Positions 1-9,839 are shown, counted from the first letter of the stretch. The stretch: DNA of 64,000 nt from Myxococcales bacterium (GCA_016712525.1 JADJQX010000008.1:186001-250000); one strand, 5' to 3'. Translations and numbers: made by a program. Notes: generated from the sequence alone by a model not told the origin.

Positions 1-439
1 CGCTCAGGTTCCTCTCGAGCACGGTGGGGAGCGCGCTCGTCAGCACCACGAGCACCGGCCGCGAAACGAGAGAGCGCGCGAGGGTGCGCGCGAGCTGGTC
101 GATGGACGACGATGCCGGCCCCGGGGCCGCGCGGCGCTCGTGGGCAGGACGACGTCGTCGTGTCCCCGTGGTGCACGGCTTCGGGAGGGAGCCTCGAAGG
201 TCGCCGAGCCACGCCTCGTACTCGGCCTCGAGGAGGGCGAGCAGCACGGCCTCGCGGCTCTCGAAGTACCGGTACACGTTCGACTTGGTCATGCCCGCCT
301 GCCGCGCGAGCTCGTTCAGGCCAAGGCCGTCGACCCCTCCCGTACCTTCGACGAGGGCACGCGCGGTCGACAGGAGGTGCGCCCGACGCTCCTCCTTTTG
401 CTCTGGTTTTCGCGCACGTACGAAGCCCGACATCTCCAT
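1..439 (-). CDS. TetR-family transcriptional repressor (C-terminal part beyond window edge)
   Basis: Partial gene; the reading frame runs off the left edge of the window. The first 146 residues are visible. Residues about 15-65 form a typical TetR N-terminal helix-turn-helix, with a recognition-helix stretch reading 'MTKSNVYRYFESREAVLL'. The rest is the start of a helical ligand-binding domain. ATG at 439 or 433 are both possible starts. It is divergent from the dehydrogenase at 527. The gap between them holds two copies of a GACCA-N-TGGTC palindrome around a promoter, so it most likely represses itself and the dehydrogenase. The ligand cannot be guessed. Confidence 0.85.
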   Translation of the reverse strand, partial: MEMSGFVRARKPEQKEERRAHLLSTARALVEGTGGVDGLGLNELARQAGMTKSNVYRYFESREAVLLALLEAEYEAWLGDLRGSLPKPCTTGTRRRRPAHERRAAPGPASSSIDQLARTLARSLVSRPVLVVLTSALPTVLERNLS

Positions 440-454
440 CGAATCTACTCCCCC

Positions 455-500
455 TTGACGAAGAGACCAGTGGTCGTTTAATTAAAGACCACTGGTCTCT
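455..500 (+). promoter_or_regulatory. Promoter with paired TetR-type operators for the dehydrogenase
   Basis: A -35-like TTGACG (455-460) is followed 17-18 bp later by an AT-rich -10-like TTAATTA (478-484). Two 11-bp palindromes GACCA-N-TGGTC lie at 465-475, between the -35 and -10, and at 487-497, just after the -10. Their centres are 22 bp apart, two helical turns. Together they also form a perfect 14-bp inverted repeat (462-475 and 487-500) with an 11-bp spacer. This is a classic repressor layout; the binding protein is presumably the adjacent TetR. Confidence 0.75.
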
Positions 501-526
501 AATTGTTGGAGACCGCAGGAGCCCTC

Positions 527-1477
527 ATGCCGCGACCTCACATGTGCCCCGAAGCTCTCCTCCGCACCGACCTCACCGGGAAGACGTTCGTCGTCACCGG
601 GGGCAGCTCGGGCATCGGCCTCGTCACGGTCGAGCAGCTCGCGAAGCAGGGGGCGACCGTCGTGCTCGCGTGCCGCCGTGTGGCCGAGGGGGAGCGCGCG
701 GCCGCGGAGATGAAGGCGCGCGGCGCCCGAGGGGCCATCGAGGTCATGAGCCTCGACCTCGCCGACCTCGCGAGCGTCCGAGCCTTCGCCGCGGCCTTCC
801 TCGCGAAGCACGACGCGCTTCACGGGCTCGTGAACAACGCCGGCGTCATGAACACTCCCAAGGGGACCACGAAGGACGGCTTCGAGACCCAGATCGGCAC
901 GAACCACCTCGGCCACTTCTTGCTGACCGAGCTGCTCCTCGGTGCCCTCGAGAAGGGCGCGCCGTCCCGCATCGTCGCGCTCTCGAGCTGCTACCACGAC
1001 ATGGCGCAAGGCCGAGAGGGCCGCATCGATCTCGACGATCTCCACTTCGAGCGCCGCCCGTACGACGGGTGGTCCGCCTACGCGCAGTCGAAGCTCGCCA
1101 ACGTCCTCCACGCACGGGAGCTCGCACGGCGCGTCGCCGACAAGGGCATCACGGCCGTGAGCGTGCACCCGGGTTGGGTGAGGACGAACCTCATTCGCCA
1201 GACCATGCCCACCTGGCTCCAAGACACCGTGCTCCGGCCGTTCTTGCGCCTCTCGGGCATGATCGAGCCGTGGGAGGGCGCCCAGACGACGCTCTATGCC
1301 CTGCTCGCCCCCGAGATCGAATCGGGTGCATACTACAGCCAAACCGGCATCTACCGCGAAAAGAAGCTCGCGGCAGGCGGGTGGCCCATGCGCTCGCCGA
1401 ACCCGAACGCCCACGACGACGGGATGGCCGCGCGGTTCTACGACACGAGCCGGGCGCTCGTCGGCCTCTCCGGCTGA
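527..1477 (+). CDS. Short-chain dehydrogenase/reductase (retinol-dehydrogenase-like)
   Basis: A 316-residue classical-type SDR. The NAD(P)-binding motif TGGSSGIG is at residues 24-31, an NNAG motif follows, and the catalytic YxxxK is Tyr185/Lys189 in 'SAYAQSKLAN'. The C-terminal region is longer than in a minimal 250-residue SDR and resembles the retinol dehydrogenase/WWOX-like subgroup. The substrate is unknown. ATG 527 is chosen over an in-frame TTG at 503 because GGAG ends 5 nt before it and because the TTG would lie inside the operator region. It is likely a single-gene transcript controlled by the divergent TetR repressor. Confidence 0.88.
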   Translation: MPRPHMCPEALLRTDLTGKTFVVTGGSSGIGLVTVEQLAKQGATVVLACRRVAEGERAAAEMKARGARGAIEVMSLDLADLASVRAFAAAFLAKHDALHGLVNNAGVMNTPKGTTKDGFETQIGTNHLGHFLLTELLLGALEKGAPSRIVALSSCYHDMAQGREGRIDLDDLHFERRPYDGWSAYAQSKLANVLHARELARRVADKGITAVSVHPGWVRTNLIRQTMPTWLQDTVLRPFLRLSGMIEPWEGAQTTLYALLAPEIESGAYYSQTGIYREKKLAAGGWPMRSPNPNAHDDGMAARFYDTSRALVGLSG

Positions 1478-2041
1478 CGCGGGCCCACGAGGGCCGAGGG
1501 CTATCCATCGGTGTCCTACGCCCCCGCCGTGGCCAAACGCGCCTCCCCTCTCCCCTCTCCCCCGTACACGTGCCCGTGCCCGTGCCCGACAACGGCGCCG
1601 CGGCCAACCGCGCCTCCCCTCTCCCCCGTACACGTGCCCGTGCCCGTGCCCGTGCCCGTGCCCGACAACGACGCCGCGGCCAACCGCGCCTCCCCCTCTC
1701 CCCTCTCCCCTCTCCCCTCTCCCCCGTACACGTGCCCGTGCCCGTGCCCGTGCCCGACAACGGCGCCGCGGCCCTACACGGCCACGCCATGCCGGGCACG
1801 GGCACGCGGAGAGCCCTGAACTCCCTCGGCCCGTCGTGGTCACCGATCGCCGGGCGCGGGCACGGGCACGGGCACGCGGAGAGCCCTGAACTCCCTCGGC
1901 CCGTCGTGGTCACCGATCGCCGGGCACGGGCACGGGCACGGGCACGGGCACGCGGAGAGCCCTGAATCGACTCCCTCGACCCGTCATGTTCACCGAATGC
2001 CGGGCACGGGACGCGGAGAGCCCAGAGCTACCCCTCGAGCC
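1478..2041. repeat. Gene-free tract of tandem GC-rich repeats
   Basis: This stretch of 564 bp carries no credible gene. It has two repeat families. The first (about 1540-1780) is three copies of a unit built from a pyrimidine run, CCCGTACACGTGCCC (1561, about 1627, about 1725), a variable number of CCCGTG hexamers, and a 'gacaacgRcgccgcggcc' block. The second (about 1805-2030) is three full copies and one partial copy of a unit starting CGCGGAGAGCCC at 1805, 1875, 1951 and 2012. These units are separated by variable (GGGCAC)n runs. Open frames across it encode only Arg/Ala/Pro-rich low-complexity sequence and are not annotated. Confidence 0.85.
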
Positions 2042-2926
2042 TCAGACCGTCTTGCCCATGATCGAGTAGCCCTTGTCGACGTAGATGGTCGACCCGGTGA
2101 TGCCGGCGCCCAAGGGGCTCGCCAGGAACGCCGCGGTCGCGCCCACCTCGAGGGCCGTGATCGCCTCGGGCAGGGGGGAGTTCGCCTTGGTGTACGCGAT
2201 CATGTCGTGGATGAACCCGATCGCCGACGCGGCACGCGACGCGAGCGGGCCCGCCGAGATGCAGTTCACGCGGAGGCCCCACTTGCGCCCCGCCTCGAAC
2301 GCGAGCGTGCGTGTGTCGCTCTCGAGCGCCGACTTGGCCGAGCTCATGCCCCCGCCGTAGCCGGGAATGACACGCTCGGCGGCGAGGTAGGAGAGCGACA
2401 CGAACGTCCCGCCGGGCTTCATCATCGGGCCGAACGCGCGCACGAGGGACACGTTCGAGTACGCGCTCGTGCCGATCGCCGAGAGGTAGCCCTTACGGCT
2501 CGTCTCGAGCAGCGGGTTCTTCACCTCGGGGCCGTTCGCGAGCGCGTGCACGACGAGGTCGATCGGGTGCTCGCCGAAGTCTTCGCGGAGCTTCGCGGCG
2601 ACGCCGTGGATGGAGCAGTCGCCGTGCTCCTTGTAGCGCTTGCTCTCGCGCGTCTCCGCGGGGATGTCGTCGAACGTGTCGAAGTCGGCGTCGAGGGCGT
2701 AAATCTTCGAAAACTCGAACTTTTCACCCGACGAGAGCACCATCGACTCGTCGAGCTTTCCGCGGCGGAGCAAGGTCGTGAAGATGTTGTACGCCGGTGG
2801 CCACGTGCCGACCGTGACCTCGGCCCCCGCCTCGGCGAACGCCTTCGCGATGGCGAAGCCGAAGCCCGCGTCGTCTGCCACACCCGCCACGAAGGCGCGC
2901 TTGCCCTTGAGATCGATCGGAAGCAT
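2042..2926 (-). CDS. fabI: Enoyl-[acyl-carrier-protein] reductase, plant-type FabI
   Basis: A 294-residue NADH-dependent enoyl-ACP reductase for the last step of each fatty-acid elongation cycle. The catalytic region reads 'SYLAAERVIPGYGGGMSSAK', with Tyr and Lys separated by seven residues. Known plant plastid enzymes have the same Y-x7-K spacing, whereas E. coli FabI has Y-x6-K. The 'ALESDTRTLAFEAGRK', 'NCISAGPLASRAA' and 'GSTIYVDKG' stretches also match the plant form. The longer length compared with E. coli FabI (262) comes from insertions near the N-terminus typical of the plant-like group. ATG 2926 has an AAGGG ribosome site. It is transcribed toward the repeat tract and no terminator was found. 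Confidence 0.92.
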   Translation of the reverse strand: MLPIDLKGKRAFVAGVADDAGFGFAIAKAFAEAGAEVTVGTWPPAYNIFTTLLRRGKLDESMVLSSGEKFEFSKIYALDADFDTFDDIPAETRESKRYKEHGDCSIHGVAAKLREDFGEHPIDLVVHALANGPEVKNPLLETSRKGYLSAIGTSAYSNVSLVRAFGPMMKPGGTFVSLSYLAAERVIPGYGGGMSSAKSALESDTRTLAFEAGRKWGLRVNCISAGPLASRAASAIGFIHDMIAYTKANSPLPEAITALEVGATAAFLASPLGAGITGSTIYVDKGYSIMGKTV

Positions 2927-2997
2927 GCGCGCACCCTTTCAAGGGTAGGCCTGCGCGTCAATGCGTAGCGACGTTCGCGACGATGCGCGCCGGGTGA

Positions 2998-3732
2998 TCA
3001 GCGCAGCCCGAGGCGACGACGGAGCTTCCTCGCCGACTGACGCGAGACCTCGACGGTGCTCCCGCCGGAGACGTGGGCCGTGTAGCCCCCCGTCGGCAGC
3101 GGCTCGAGGCGCACGACGGCCTCGAGGTTCAACAGGGCTCGACGGTGCACACGCTCGAACGTGGCCTTCGGGAGCCTGTCCTCGAGCTCTTGGAGCGTGT
3201 GGTCGGTGAGGAGCCGCTTGTCGCCCGCGTGGACGGTGACGAGCGCCCCGTCGAAGACGGCGTGGGAGATCTCGTCCGGAGAGACCAGCACGACGCCCTG
3301 CTTGGTGGGCACGGCCAGGCGCCGCAGCGCCGCCTCCTGTCCTTCGCTCGGCGTACGAGGGGGCCCGTCGAGGAAGGCCCGCGCGCGCGCCATGGCACGC
3401 TCGATCCGCGCCTCGTCCGCCGGCTTCATCACGTAGTCGACCGCGCCCACGTCGAAGGCCTCGAGGGCGTGCTCCGGGTGCGCCGTCAGGAACACGACGT
3501 AGGGCCGCTCCTCCGGCATCTTCGCGGTGGTCTCGAGGCCCGAGAGGCCGGGCATGTGAATGTCGAGGATCGCGACGTCCACGTCCTCCCGAGAGAGCAC
3601 CGAGAGCACCTCTTCGCCGCTCGCGCACTCGAGCACGGCCTCGATGCCCGAGAGCTCCGACACGATGCGAGCGATGCGCTTTCGCGCCATGAGCTCGTCG
3701 TCGCAGACGAGGACACGGAGCGGCGCGCTCAT
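2998..3732 (-). CDS. LytTR-family response regulator
   Basis: A 244-residue regulator. The receiver domain covers residues 1-120, with acidic pocket Asp11/Asp12, phospho-acceptor Asp57 in 'AILDIHMPG', Thr83 and Lys103. A LytTR DNA-binding domain covers about 140-244 and includes the 'FERVHRRALLNLEAV' stretch typical of this family. The start is ATG 3732, chosen over an upstream alternative because the next residues begin the receiver fold directly. It lies 49 bp downstream of its partner kinase on the same strand, so the two probably form an operon. Targets are unknown; family members often control secreted or envelope functions. Confidence 0.9.
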   Translation of the reverse strand: MSAPLRVLVCDDELMARKRIARIVSELSGIEAVLECASGEEVLSVLSREDVDVAILDIHMPGLSGLETTAKMPEERPYVVFLTAHPEHALEAFDVGAVDYVMKPADEARIERAMARARAFLDGPPRTPSEGQEAALRRLAVPTKQGVVLVSPDEISHAVFDGALVTVHAGDKRLLTDHTLQELEDRLPKATFERVHRRALLNLEAVVRLEPLPTGGYTAHVSGGSTVEVSRQSARKLRRRLGLR

Positions 3733-3781
3733 GCCCACACCGGCGCGGACGGAGCCGCCCCAAAGAAGCAATATTCTTCCT

Positions 3782-4867
3782 TCATTTCAACAATTTACCT
3801 TTCGACACGGCCGGCACTTCGACGGTGCAGACGGTGCGCTCTCCCGAGCCCTCGATGACGAACCTCGCGCGATCGCCGTACGCGAGCGCGAGCCTCTTTC
3901 GAACGATGTCGAGGCCGTGCCCACCGTCACGCGGCCCCGCGTACGGCCCGGGGTTCTCGATGCGAATCCGGAGGCCCCCGGGCTCCTCGCTCACCGCGAC
4001 CACGACCTTGCCTCGGTGCCCCTTCGACGGCCCGTGTTTCATCGCGTTCTCGGCGATCGGCAGGAGCACGAGCGGAGGGAGCGTCGCGGCGAGGGCGCGG
4101 TCGTCGACCCGGCGCTCGAGCGTGAACATCTCGGGATCGCGGACGAGGTACATCTCGAACAGCGCGTCGCAGAGGTCGAGCTCCTTCTCGAGCGGCCACA
4201 CCCCGCCGGGCGCGTCGATGCCGGTCATGACGGTTCGGAGCATGCCCGAGAGGCGCACGATGGCCTTCTCGGCCACGCGCCCGTCGGCCCGGCACCACTC
4301 GGCGATCGCGTTCAGCGTGTTGAAGAGGAAATGCGGGTCGAGGTGGCTCTTCAGCGCCATGAGCTCGGCGTGCTCCTTCTCCCGCAAGAGCTCGCGGGCC
4401 CTCGCCCTCTCCTTCCGTAGGTTCTCCTCGAAGTCGATGTCTCGCGCGAGGCCCCAGCCGCCCACCCAGAAGAGCGCGACCTCGACGAGCAGGCTCGGTC
4501 GTGAGGTGAGGAAGGTCGTGCCCATGCCCACGAGGTCGGCGAGGCCGCGCCCGATGCCGACGACGAGCGCGATCCCGACCGCCCCGTAGACGGCGATCGA
4601 GGCCACCGGGTACGGGCGGCGGGTGTCGTCCCCCATGGGGAAGAGGTGCCGCCAGAGGGTCGGCCCGACGACGACGAACGCGGCGCACATGAGCGCCCCG
4701 AGCAGCAGCGCCCCCGCCTCGCGGCTGTAGACGTGCTGGATGAAGAGGAGCGGCACGATGACGAGCACGATGGGGATCGCGCGGCGCGGCGCGAAGATCG
4801 CGGCCATCGTGGACTGGAGCACGTTCGTGTCCTCGGCGGCCGCGGGGCCGACCTGGCTCTCCGGCAC
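3782..4867 (-). CDS. LytS/YehU-type sensor histidine kinase
   Basis: A 361-residue membrane kinase. About four hydrophobic helices span residues 30-140. A short coiled-coil (145-172) follows, then the His_kinase domain with the phospho-acceptor in 'LDPHFLFN' (His179) and an HATPase_c domain with 'ENAMKHG' and 'GHGLDIV'. This domain order defines the LytS family, which partners LytTR regulators such as the next gene. The frame is open far upstream. GTG 4867 is preferred because AGGCGAGG sits just before it; ATG 4807 is the alternative and would cost 20 residues. It is divergent from the HerA-like gene, with 54 bp between the starts. Confidence 0.88.
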   Translation of the reverse strand: MPESQVGPAAAEDTNVLQSTMAAIFAPRRAIPIVLVIVPLLFIQHVYSREAGALLLGALMCAAFVVVGPTLWRHLFPMGDDTRRPYPVASIAVYGAVGIALVVGIGRGLADLVGMGTTFLTSRPSLLVEVALFWVGGWGLARDIDFEENLRKERARARELLREKEHAELMALKSHLDPHFLFNTLNAIAEWCRADGRVAEKAIVRLSGMLRTVMTGIDAPGGVWPLEKELDLCDALFEMYLVRDPEMFTLERRVDDRALAATLPPLVLLPIAENAMKHGPSKGHRGKVVVAVSEEPGGLRIRIENPGPYAGPRDGGHGLDIVRKRLALAYGDRARFVIEGSGERTVCTVEVPAVSKGKLLK

Positions 4868-4921
4868 GTGGTCCTCGCCTTTTTCCGTCACGTCCACGAA
4901 AAAGAGGGTAACCCCTGCCCC

Positions 4922-7258
4922 ATGAGCCAGGTGGAAAACGATGCCCGAGCGGTCGACATCGAGCATCCGGCGGCCTTTTACTTGGGCCGAACGGAAGACT
5001 CGCTCCCCTACCTCTACCCACAGAAGAACCTGCTCACGCACGGCGTCGTGATCGGCATGACCGGGAGCGGAAAGACGGGGCTCTCGGTCGCCCTGCTCGA
5101 AGAGGCCGCGCTCGACGGGGTGCCCGCGCTCGTCATCGATCCGAAGGGCGATCTGTCGAACCTCCTCCTCACGTTCCCCGCGCTCGACGCGGCGTCGTTC
5201 GCGCCGTACGTGCCCGAGGGCGAGGACGCGGCGGCCGTCGCGGCGCGGTGGCGGGAAGGGCTCGAGCGCTCGCACCAGAGCGGAGAGCGTGTGGCCCGCC
5301 TCAAGGCCGCGGCCGACGTGGCCGTGTTCACGCCGGGGAGCCGCGCCGGGATCCCGGTCTCCATCGTGGGATCGCTCGCGGCGCCCCCAGCCGACATCGT
5401 CGAGGATCCGGAGCTCTTTCGAGAGCGCGTCGGCACCGTGGCGACGAGCCTGCTCGGCCTCGTGGGCGTCGAGGCCGACCCGGTGAAATCGCGCGAGCAC
5501 ATCCTCCTCTCGACGATCCTCGCGAGCGCGTGGGAGCGCGGGGAGAGCCTCGACCTCGCGGCGCTCGTGCTCCGCATCCGCGAGCCCGGAAAAAAGAAGA
5601 TCGGCGTGCTCGACCTCGAGTCGTTCTTCCCCGAAAAAGACCGCCTCGAGCTCTCCGTTTCGTTCAACAACCTGCTCGCGGCCCCCGGCTTCTCGGCGTG
5701 GCTCGAGGGGGTGCCGCTCGACGTCGGCGCGTTCCTGCGCACGAGCGAAGGAAAACCGCGGATCGCCGTGATCTCGATCGCGCACCTCGGGGACGCCGAG
5801 CGCATGTTCTTCGTGTCGGTCCTCTTGAACGAGGTCGTCGCGTGGATGCGCGCGCAGCCGGGCACCCAGAGCCTCCGCGCGCTCCTCTTCATGGACGAGA
5901 TCGTGGGCTACTTCCCCCCCGTGAAGAACCCGCCGTCGAAGGCGCCGCTCATGCTGCTCTTGAAGCAGGCGCGCGCGTTCGGGCTCGGCATCTTGCTCGC
6001 GACGCAGAACCCCGTGGACCTCGACTACAAGGGCCTCTCGAACTGCGGCACGTGGTTCGTCGGCCGCCTCCAGACCGAACGCGACAAGGCCCGCGTGCTC
6101 GAGGGCCTCGAGGGAGGCAGCGCGCACTTCGACAAGGCGGCCGTGGAGCGCACGCTCGCGGGCCTCCCGCCGCGTACGTTCGTCGTTCACGACGTCCGAG
6201 AGCCGGGCCCCTTCCTCGTCGAGAGCCGCTTCACGCTGTCGTACCTCCGCGGTCCGCTCCGGCGAGACGAGATCAAAAAGCTCATGTCCGGGCACCCGCT
6301 CCTCGCCGAAGCCAAGGGCCCCGTGACCGACGCGCCCGCTCCCCCGAAGGGCGCCGCGGGCGAAGGGAGCCCCGAAAAACCGGCGGTACCCGAAGACATC
6401 AAGGAGGTTTACTTTCCGACGACGGCCGCAGGAGCGCTCTATGCGCCCGTGCTCGTCGGCCACGCGACCGTGCGGTTCACCGACGCGAAGACCGGGCTCG
6501 ATCACGCGCGCGACGCGACGTTCGTGACGCCGCTCGGCGAGGGCCCACTCGTGACCGACTGGGCTCGCGCGAAGTGGACCAAGCTAAGGCCCGACGAGCT
6601 CCACGCCGAGCCCGGAGAGGGCGCGAGGTTCGGCGATCTCCCCAAAGAGGCGACCAAGGCGAAGAGCTACGCCGCGTGGCAGAAGGCGTTCGTCGCGTGG
6701 CTCGCGGACACCCAGGGGCTCGGGCGCCCCCAGGTCGCCAAATGGAAGCTCTACGCGAGCCCCGGCGAGCCCGAGGCGGCGTTCCGCGCCCGGGTCGAGC
6801 AGCGCGCCCGCGAGGAGCGAGACGCCGCCCTCGAGGCCCTGCGGTCGAAGTACGAGACCAAGTTCACGAAGCTCCGCGAGGCGATCGCGAAGGCCCACGC
6901 GGACGTGCGCGAGAAAGAGGCCGAGGCGCGCTTCGACAACGTGGGCTCCGCGCTCTCGGTCGGAGCGCAGGTCATGTCGTTCTTCGGCGGCTCGAGCCGC
7001 AGGATCCTCGGCAGCGCGGCGAGCGTCGCGCAGAAGGCCGGCCGCGTCGCGAAATCCCGCGCGACCCTCGAGGAGCGGCGGAAGAAGCTCCAAGACCTCG
7101 TCACCAAGGGCCAAGCCCTCGAGGCCGAGTACCAGAGCGAGGCGCGCGGCATCGCCGAGGCGCACGCCGCACCCGAGGTGACCCAGATCGTGCACAAACC
7201 GAAGAAGACCGGGATCGACGTGAAGCTCTTCGCCCTCGGGTGGGCCCCAACCTCGTAA
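4922..7258 (+). CDS. HerA/FtsK-superfamily ATP-binding protein with coiled-coil C-terminus
   Basis: A 778-residue P-loop ATPase of the HerA/VirB4-like (COG0433) type. Walker A GMTGSGKT is at residues 45-52, followed by 'VIDPKGDLSN' typical of this group. Walker B 'LLFMDEIVGYFPP' has its acidic pair at 325-326. An arginine-finger-like 'GTWFVGRLQTERDK' region follows. Residues beyond about 480 are a Pro/Ala linker and a charged helical region (about 610-750) likely to be coiled coil, making the protein longer than typical archaeal HerA. No NurA-like nuclease is adjacent, so a DNA end-resection role cannot be inferred. The start ATG 4922 lies in the short divergent gap with the LytS kinase. Confidence 0.8.
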   Translation: MSQVENDARAVDIEHPAAFYLGRTEDSLPYLYPQKNLLTHGVVIGMTGSGKTGLSVALLEEAALDGVPALVIDPKGDLSNLLLTFPALDAASFAPYVPEGEDAAAVAARWREGLERSHQSGERVARLKAAADVAVFTPGSRAGIPVSIVGSLAAPPADIVEDPELFRERVGTVATSLLGLVGVEADPVKSREHILLSTILASAWERGESLDLAALVLRIREPGKKKIGVLDLESFFPEKDRLELSVSFNNLLAAPGFSAWLEGVPLDVGAFLRTSEGKPRIAVISIAHLGDAERMFFVSVLLNEVVAWMRAQPGTQSLRALLFMDEIVGYFPPVKNPPSKAPLMLLLKQARAFGLGILLATQNPVDLDYKGLSNCGTWFVGRLQTERDKARVLEGLEGGSAHFDKAAVERTLAGLPPRTFVVHDVREPGPFLVESRFTLSYLRGPLRRDEIKKLMSGHPLLAEAKGPVTDAPAPPKGAAGEGSPEKPAVPEDIKEVYFPTTAAGALYAPVLVGHATVRFTDAKTGLDHARDATFVTPLGEGPLVTDWARAKWTKLRPDELHAEPGEGARFGDLPKEATKAKSYAAWQKAFVAWLADTQGLGRPQVAKWKLYASPGEPEAAFRARVEQRAREERDAALEALRSKYETKFTKLREAIAKAHADVREKEAEARFDNVGSALSVGAQVMSFFGGSSRRILGSAASVAQKAGRVAKSRATLEERRKKLQDLVTKGQALEAEYQSEARGIAEAHAAPEVTQIVHKPKKTGIDVKLFALGWAPTS

Positions 7259-7294
7259 ACACCTGGATCTATTCAATATTTTCACAAAACACGA

Positions 7295-7314
7295 CGAGGG
7301 CCACGTGGCCCTCG
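7295..7314. terminator. Bidirectional terminator, 20-bp perfect palindrome
   Basis: The palindrome has 10-bp arms CGAGGGCCAC/GTGGCCCTCG without a spacer. It sits in the 78-bp gap between the convergent HerA-like gene and boxD. T-rich sequence lies on both sides: GTTT rightward, and a TTTTG tract when read leftward. It is likely to end both transcripts. Confidence 0.75.
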
Positions 7315-7336
7315 CGCGTTTCGGTGAACGGAGATC

Positions 7337-8896
<1,560 letters not shown>

Positions 8897-8930
8897 GGGC
8901 CTCGGGGGTAGAGCAAGTGTGCGTGGGGTG

Positions 8931-9803
8931 TCAACGCGCGCGCTTCGTGTCGTTCGTGTTGCGCTGCGTCGGAGCGCGACGCTTCGCCCCGCTCGCGGGG
9001 GCGACCTCGAGGGCCGAGCCCACACGGCGCACGACCTCGGCGGTCACGGCGTCGACCGAGAGCCCGGAGGTGTCGACCACGACGTCGGCGAGGCCGTAGA
9101 GCGGAGCGCGGCTCTTCAGGAGGCCCCGGAGCTCGTTCATGGCGTTCGCGCGCCCCTTCATGGGCCGCCCGTCCCCTTGGGCGACGACGCGCTCCCAGTG
9201 CTCCTCGGCCGTCGCCTTGAGCCAGACGGTGTGGGTCGTGCGGCGGAGCCTCTCGTAGGTGGCCTCGGCGGTGACGAGAGAGCCCCCGGTCGCGAGCACG
9301 AGCGGCCCCGGTGACGCGAGCACCGCCTCGAGGGTCTCGGCCTCGAGCTTGCGAAAGTGGGCCTCCCCGTGCATCTCGAACACCATGCCGAGGCTCATCC
9401 CGGCGCGCTCGGCGATGCGCGCGTCGAGCTCGACGAACGCCGCTCGCGTCGCGTGGGCGACGGCGCGCCCGACGGTCGATTTCCCGGCGCCGCGGAGCCC
9501 GACGAGCGCCACCGTCCGGGTCTTCTCGGGAGATCCTCCCGCCCGCGCCTCGAGCGCCGAACGGACGAGCACGTCCGCCGGGACGGAGAGGGCGTCGGCG
9601 AGCTCGAAGAGGCGGAGGAGCGAGATGTTGCCGTCCCCGGCCTCGAGGCTCACGAGGTACCGGGCCGAGAGCCCCGTCGCCCGCGCGAGCTCGGCCAACG
9701 TGAGGCCCCGCTCGTGGCGGAGCGCGCGGACGTGCTCGCCGAACGCCGCGAGGGCGCGCGTCTCCGGCGACAGGCCGGCCGAGTTGTGAACTATACTGCG
9801 CAT
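8931..9803 (-). CDS. boxR: BoxR/BzdR-type regulator: HTH fused to shikimate-kinase-like domain
   Basis: A 290-residue two-domain regulator. Residues about 20-80 are an XRE-type helix-turn-helix ('ELARATGLSARYLVSLEAG'). Residues about 95-270 are a shikimate-kinase-like fold with an intact P-loop GLRGAGKST (102-110) and 'LATGGSLV'. This fusion is the hallmark of BoxR and BzdR, which repress benzoate-catabolism promoters and sense benzoyl-CoA through the kinase-like domain (known for Azoarcus). The gene lies between boxD and the divergent boxC-boxB pair, matching that role. It starts at ATG 9803, beside the repeat-rich divergent promoter region. Confidence 0.93.
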   Translation of the reverse strand: MRSIVHNSAGLSPETRALAAFGEHVRALRHERGLTLAELARATGLSARYLVSLEAGDGNISLLRLFELADALSVPADVLVRSALEARAGGSPEKTRTVALVGLRGAGKSTVGRAVAHATRAAFVELDARIAERAGMSLGMVFEMHGEAHFRKLEAETLEAVLASPGPLVLATGGSLVTAEATYERLRRTTHTVWLKATAEEHWERVVAQGDGRPMKGRANAMNELRGLLKSRAPLYGLADVVVDTSGLSVDAVTAEVVRRVGSALEVAPASGAKRRAPTQRNTNDTKRAR

Positions 9804-9839
9804 CTTAGGCTCAGTTAGGCACTATACTACTTGCTGAGC
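9790..9839. promoter_or_regulatory. boxR/boxC divergent control region with two direct-repeat pairs
   Basis: ACTATACT occurs at 9790-9797 and 9821-9828, 31 bp apart. TTAGGC occurs at 9805-9810 and 9815-9820, one helical turn apart. GCTCAG/CTGAGC form an inverted pair at 9809-9814/9834-9839. The second ACTATACT holds a rightward -10-like TATACT (9823-9828) and a leftward TATAGT (9826-9821), so the boxC and boxR promoters appear to overlap. Good -35 boxes are not visible. The repeats are candidate BoxR sites. They do not show the TGCA motif known for Azoarcus BzdR. Confidence 0.6.

Noticed and set aside
1511..1965. Arg/Ala/Pro-repeat open frames in the tandem repeat tract
   Set aside because: Low-complexity translation in several frames at once, no start signal, and direct consequence of the DNA repeats.
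1540..2030. Possible CRISPR array
   Set aside because: Repeats differ in length, have no unique spacers of constant size, and no cas genes are near.
4868..6505. N-terminal extension of the LytS-type kinase frame
   Set aside because: The extension lies antisense to the HerA-like ATPase, has shadow composition, and would put over 500 residues before the membrane helices.
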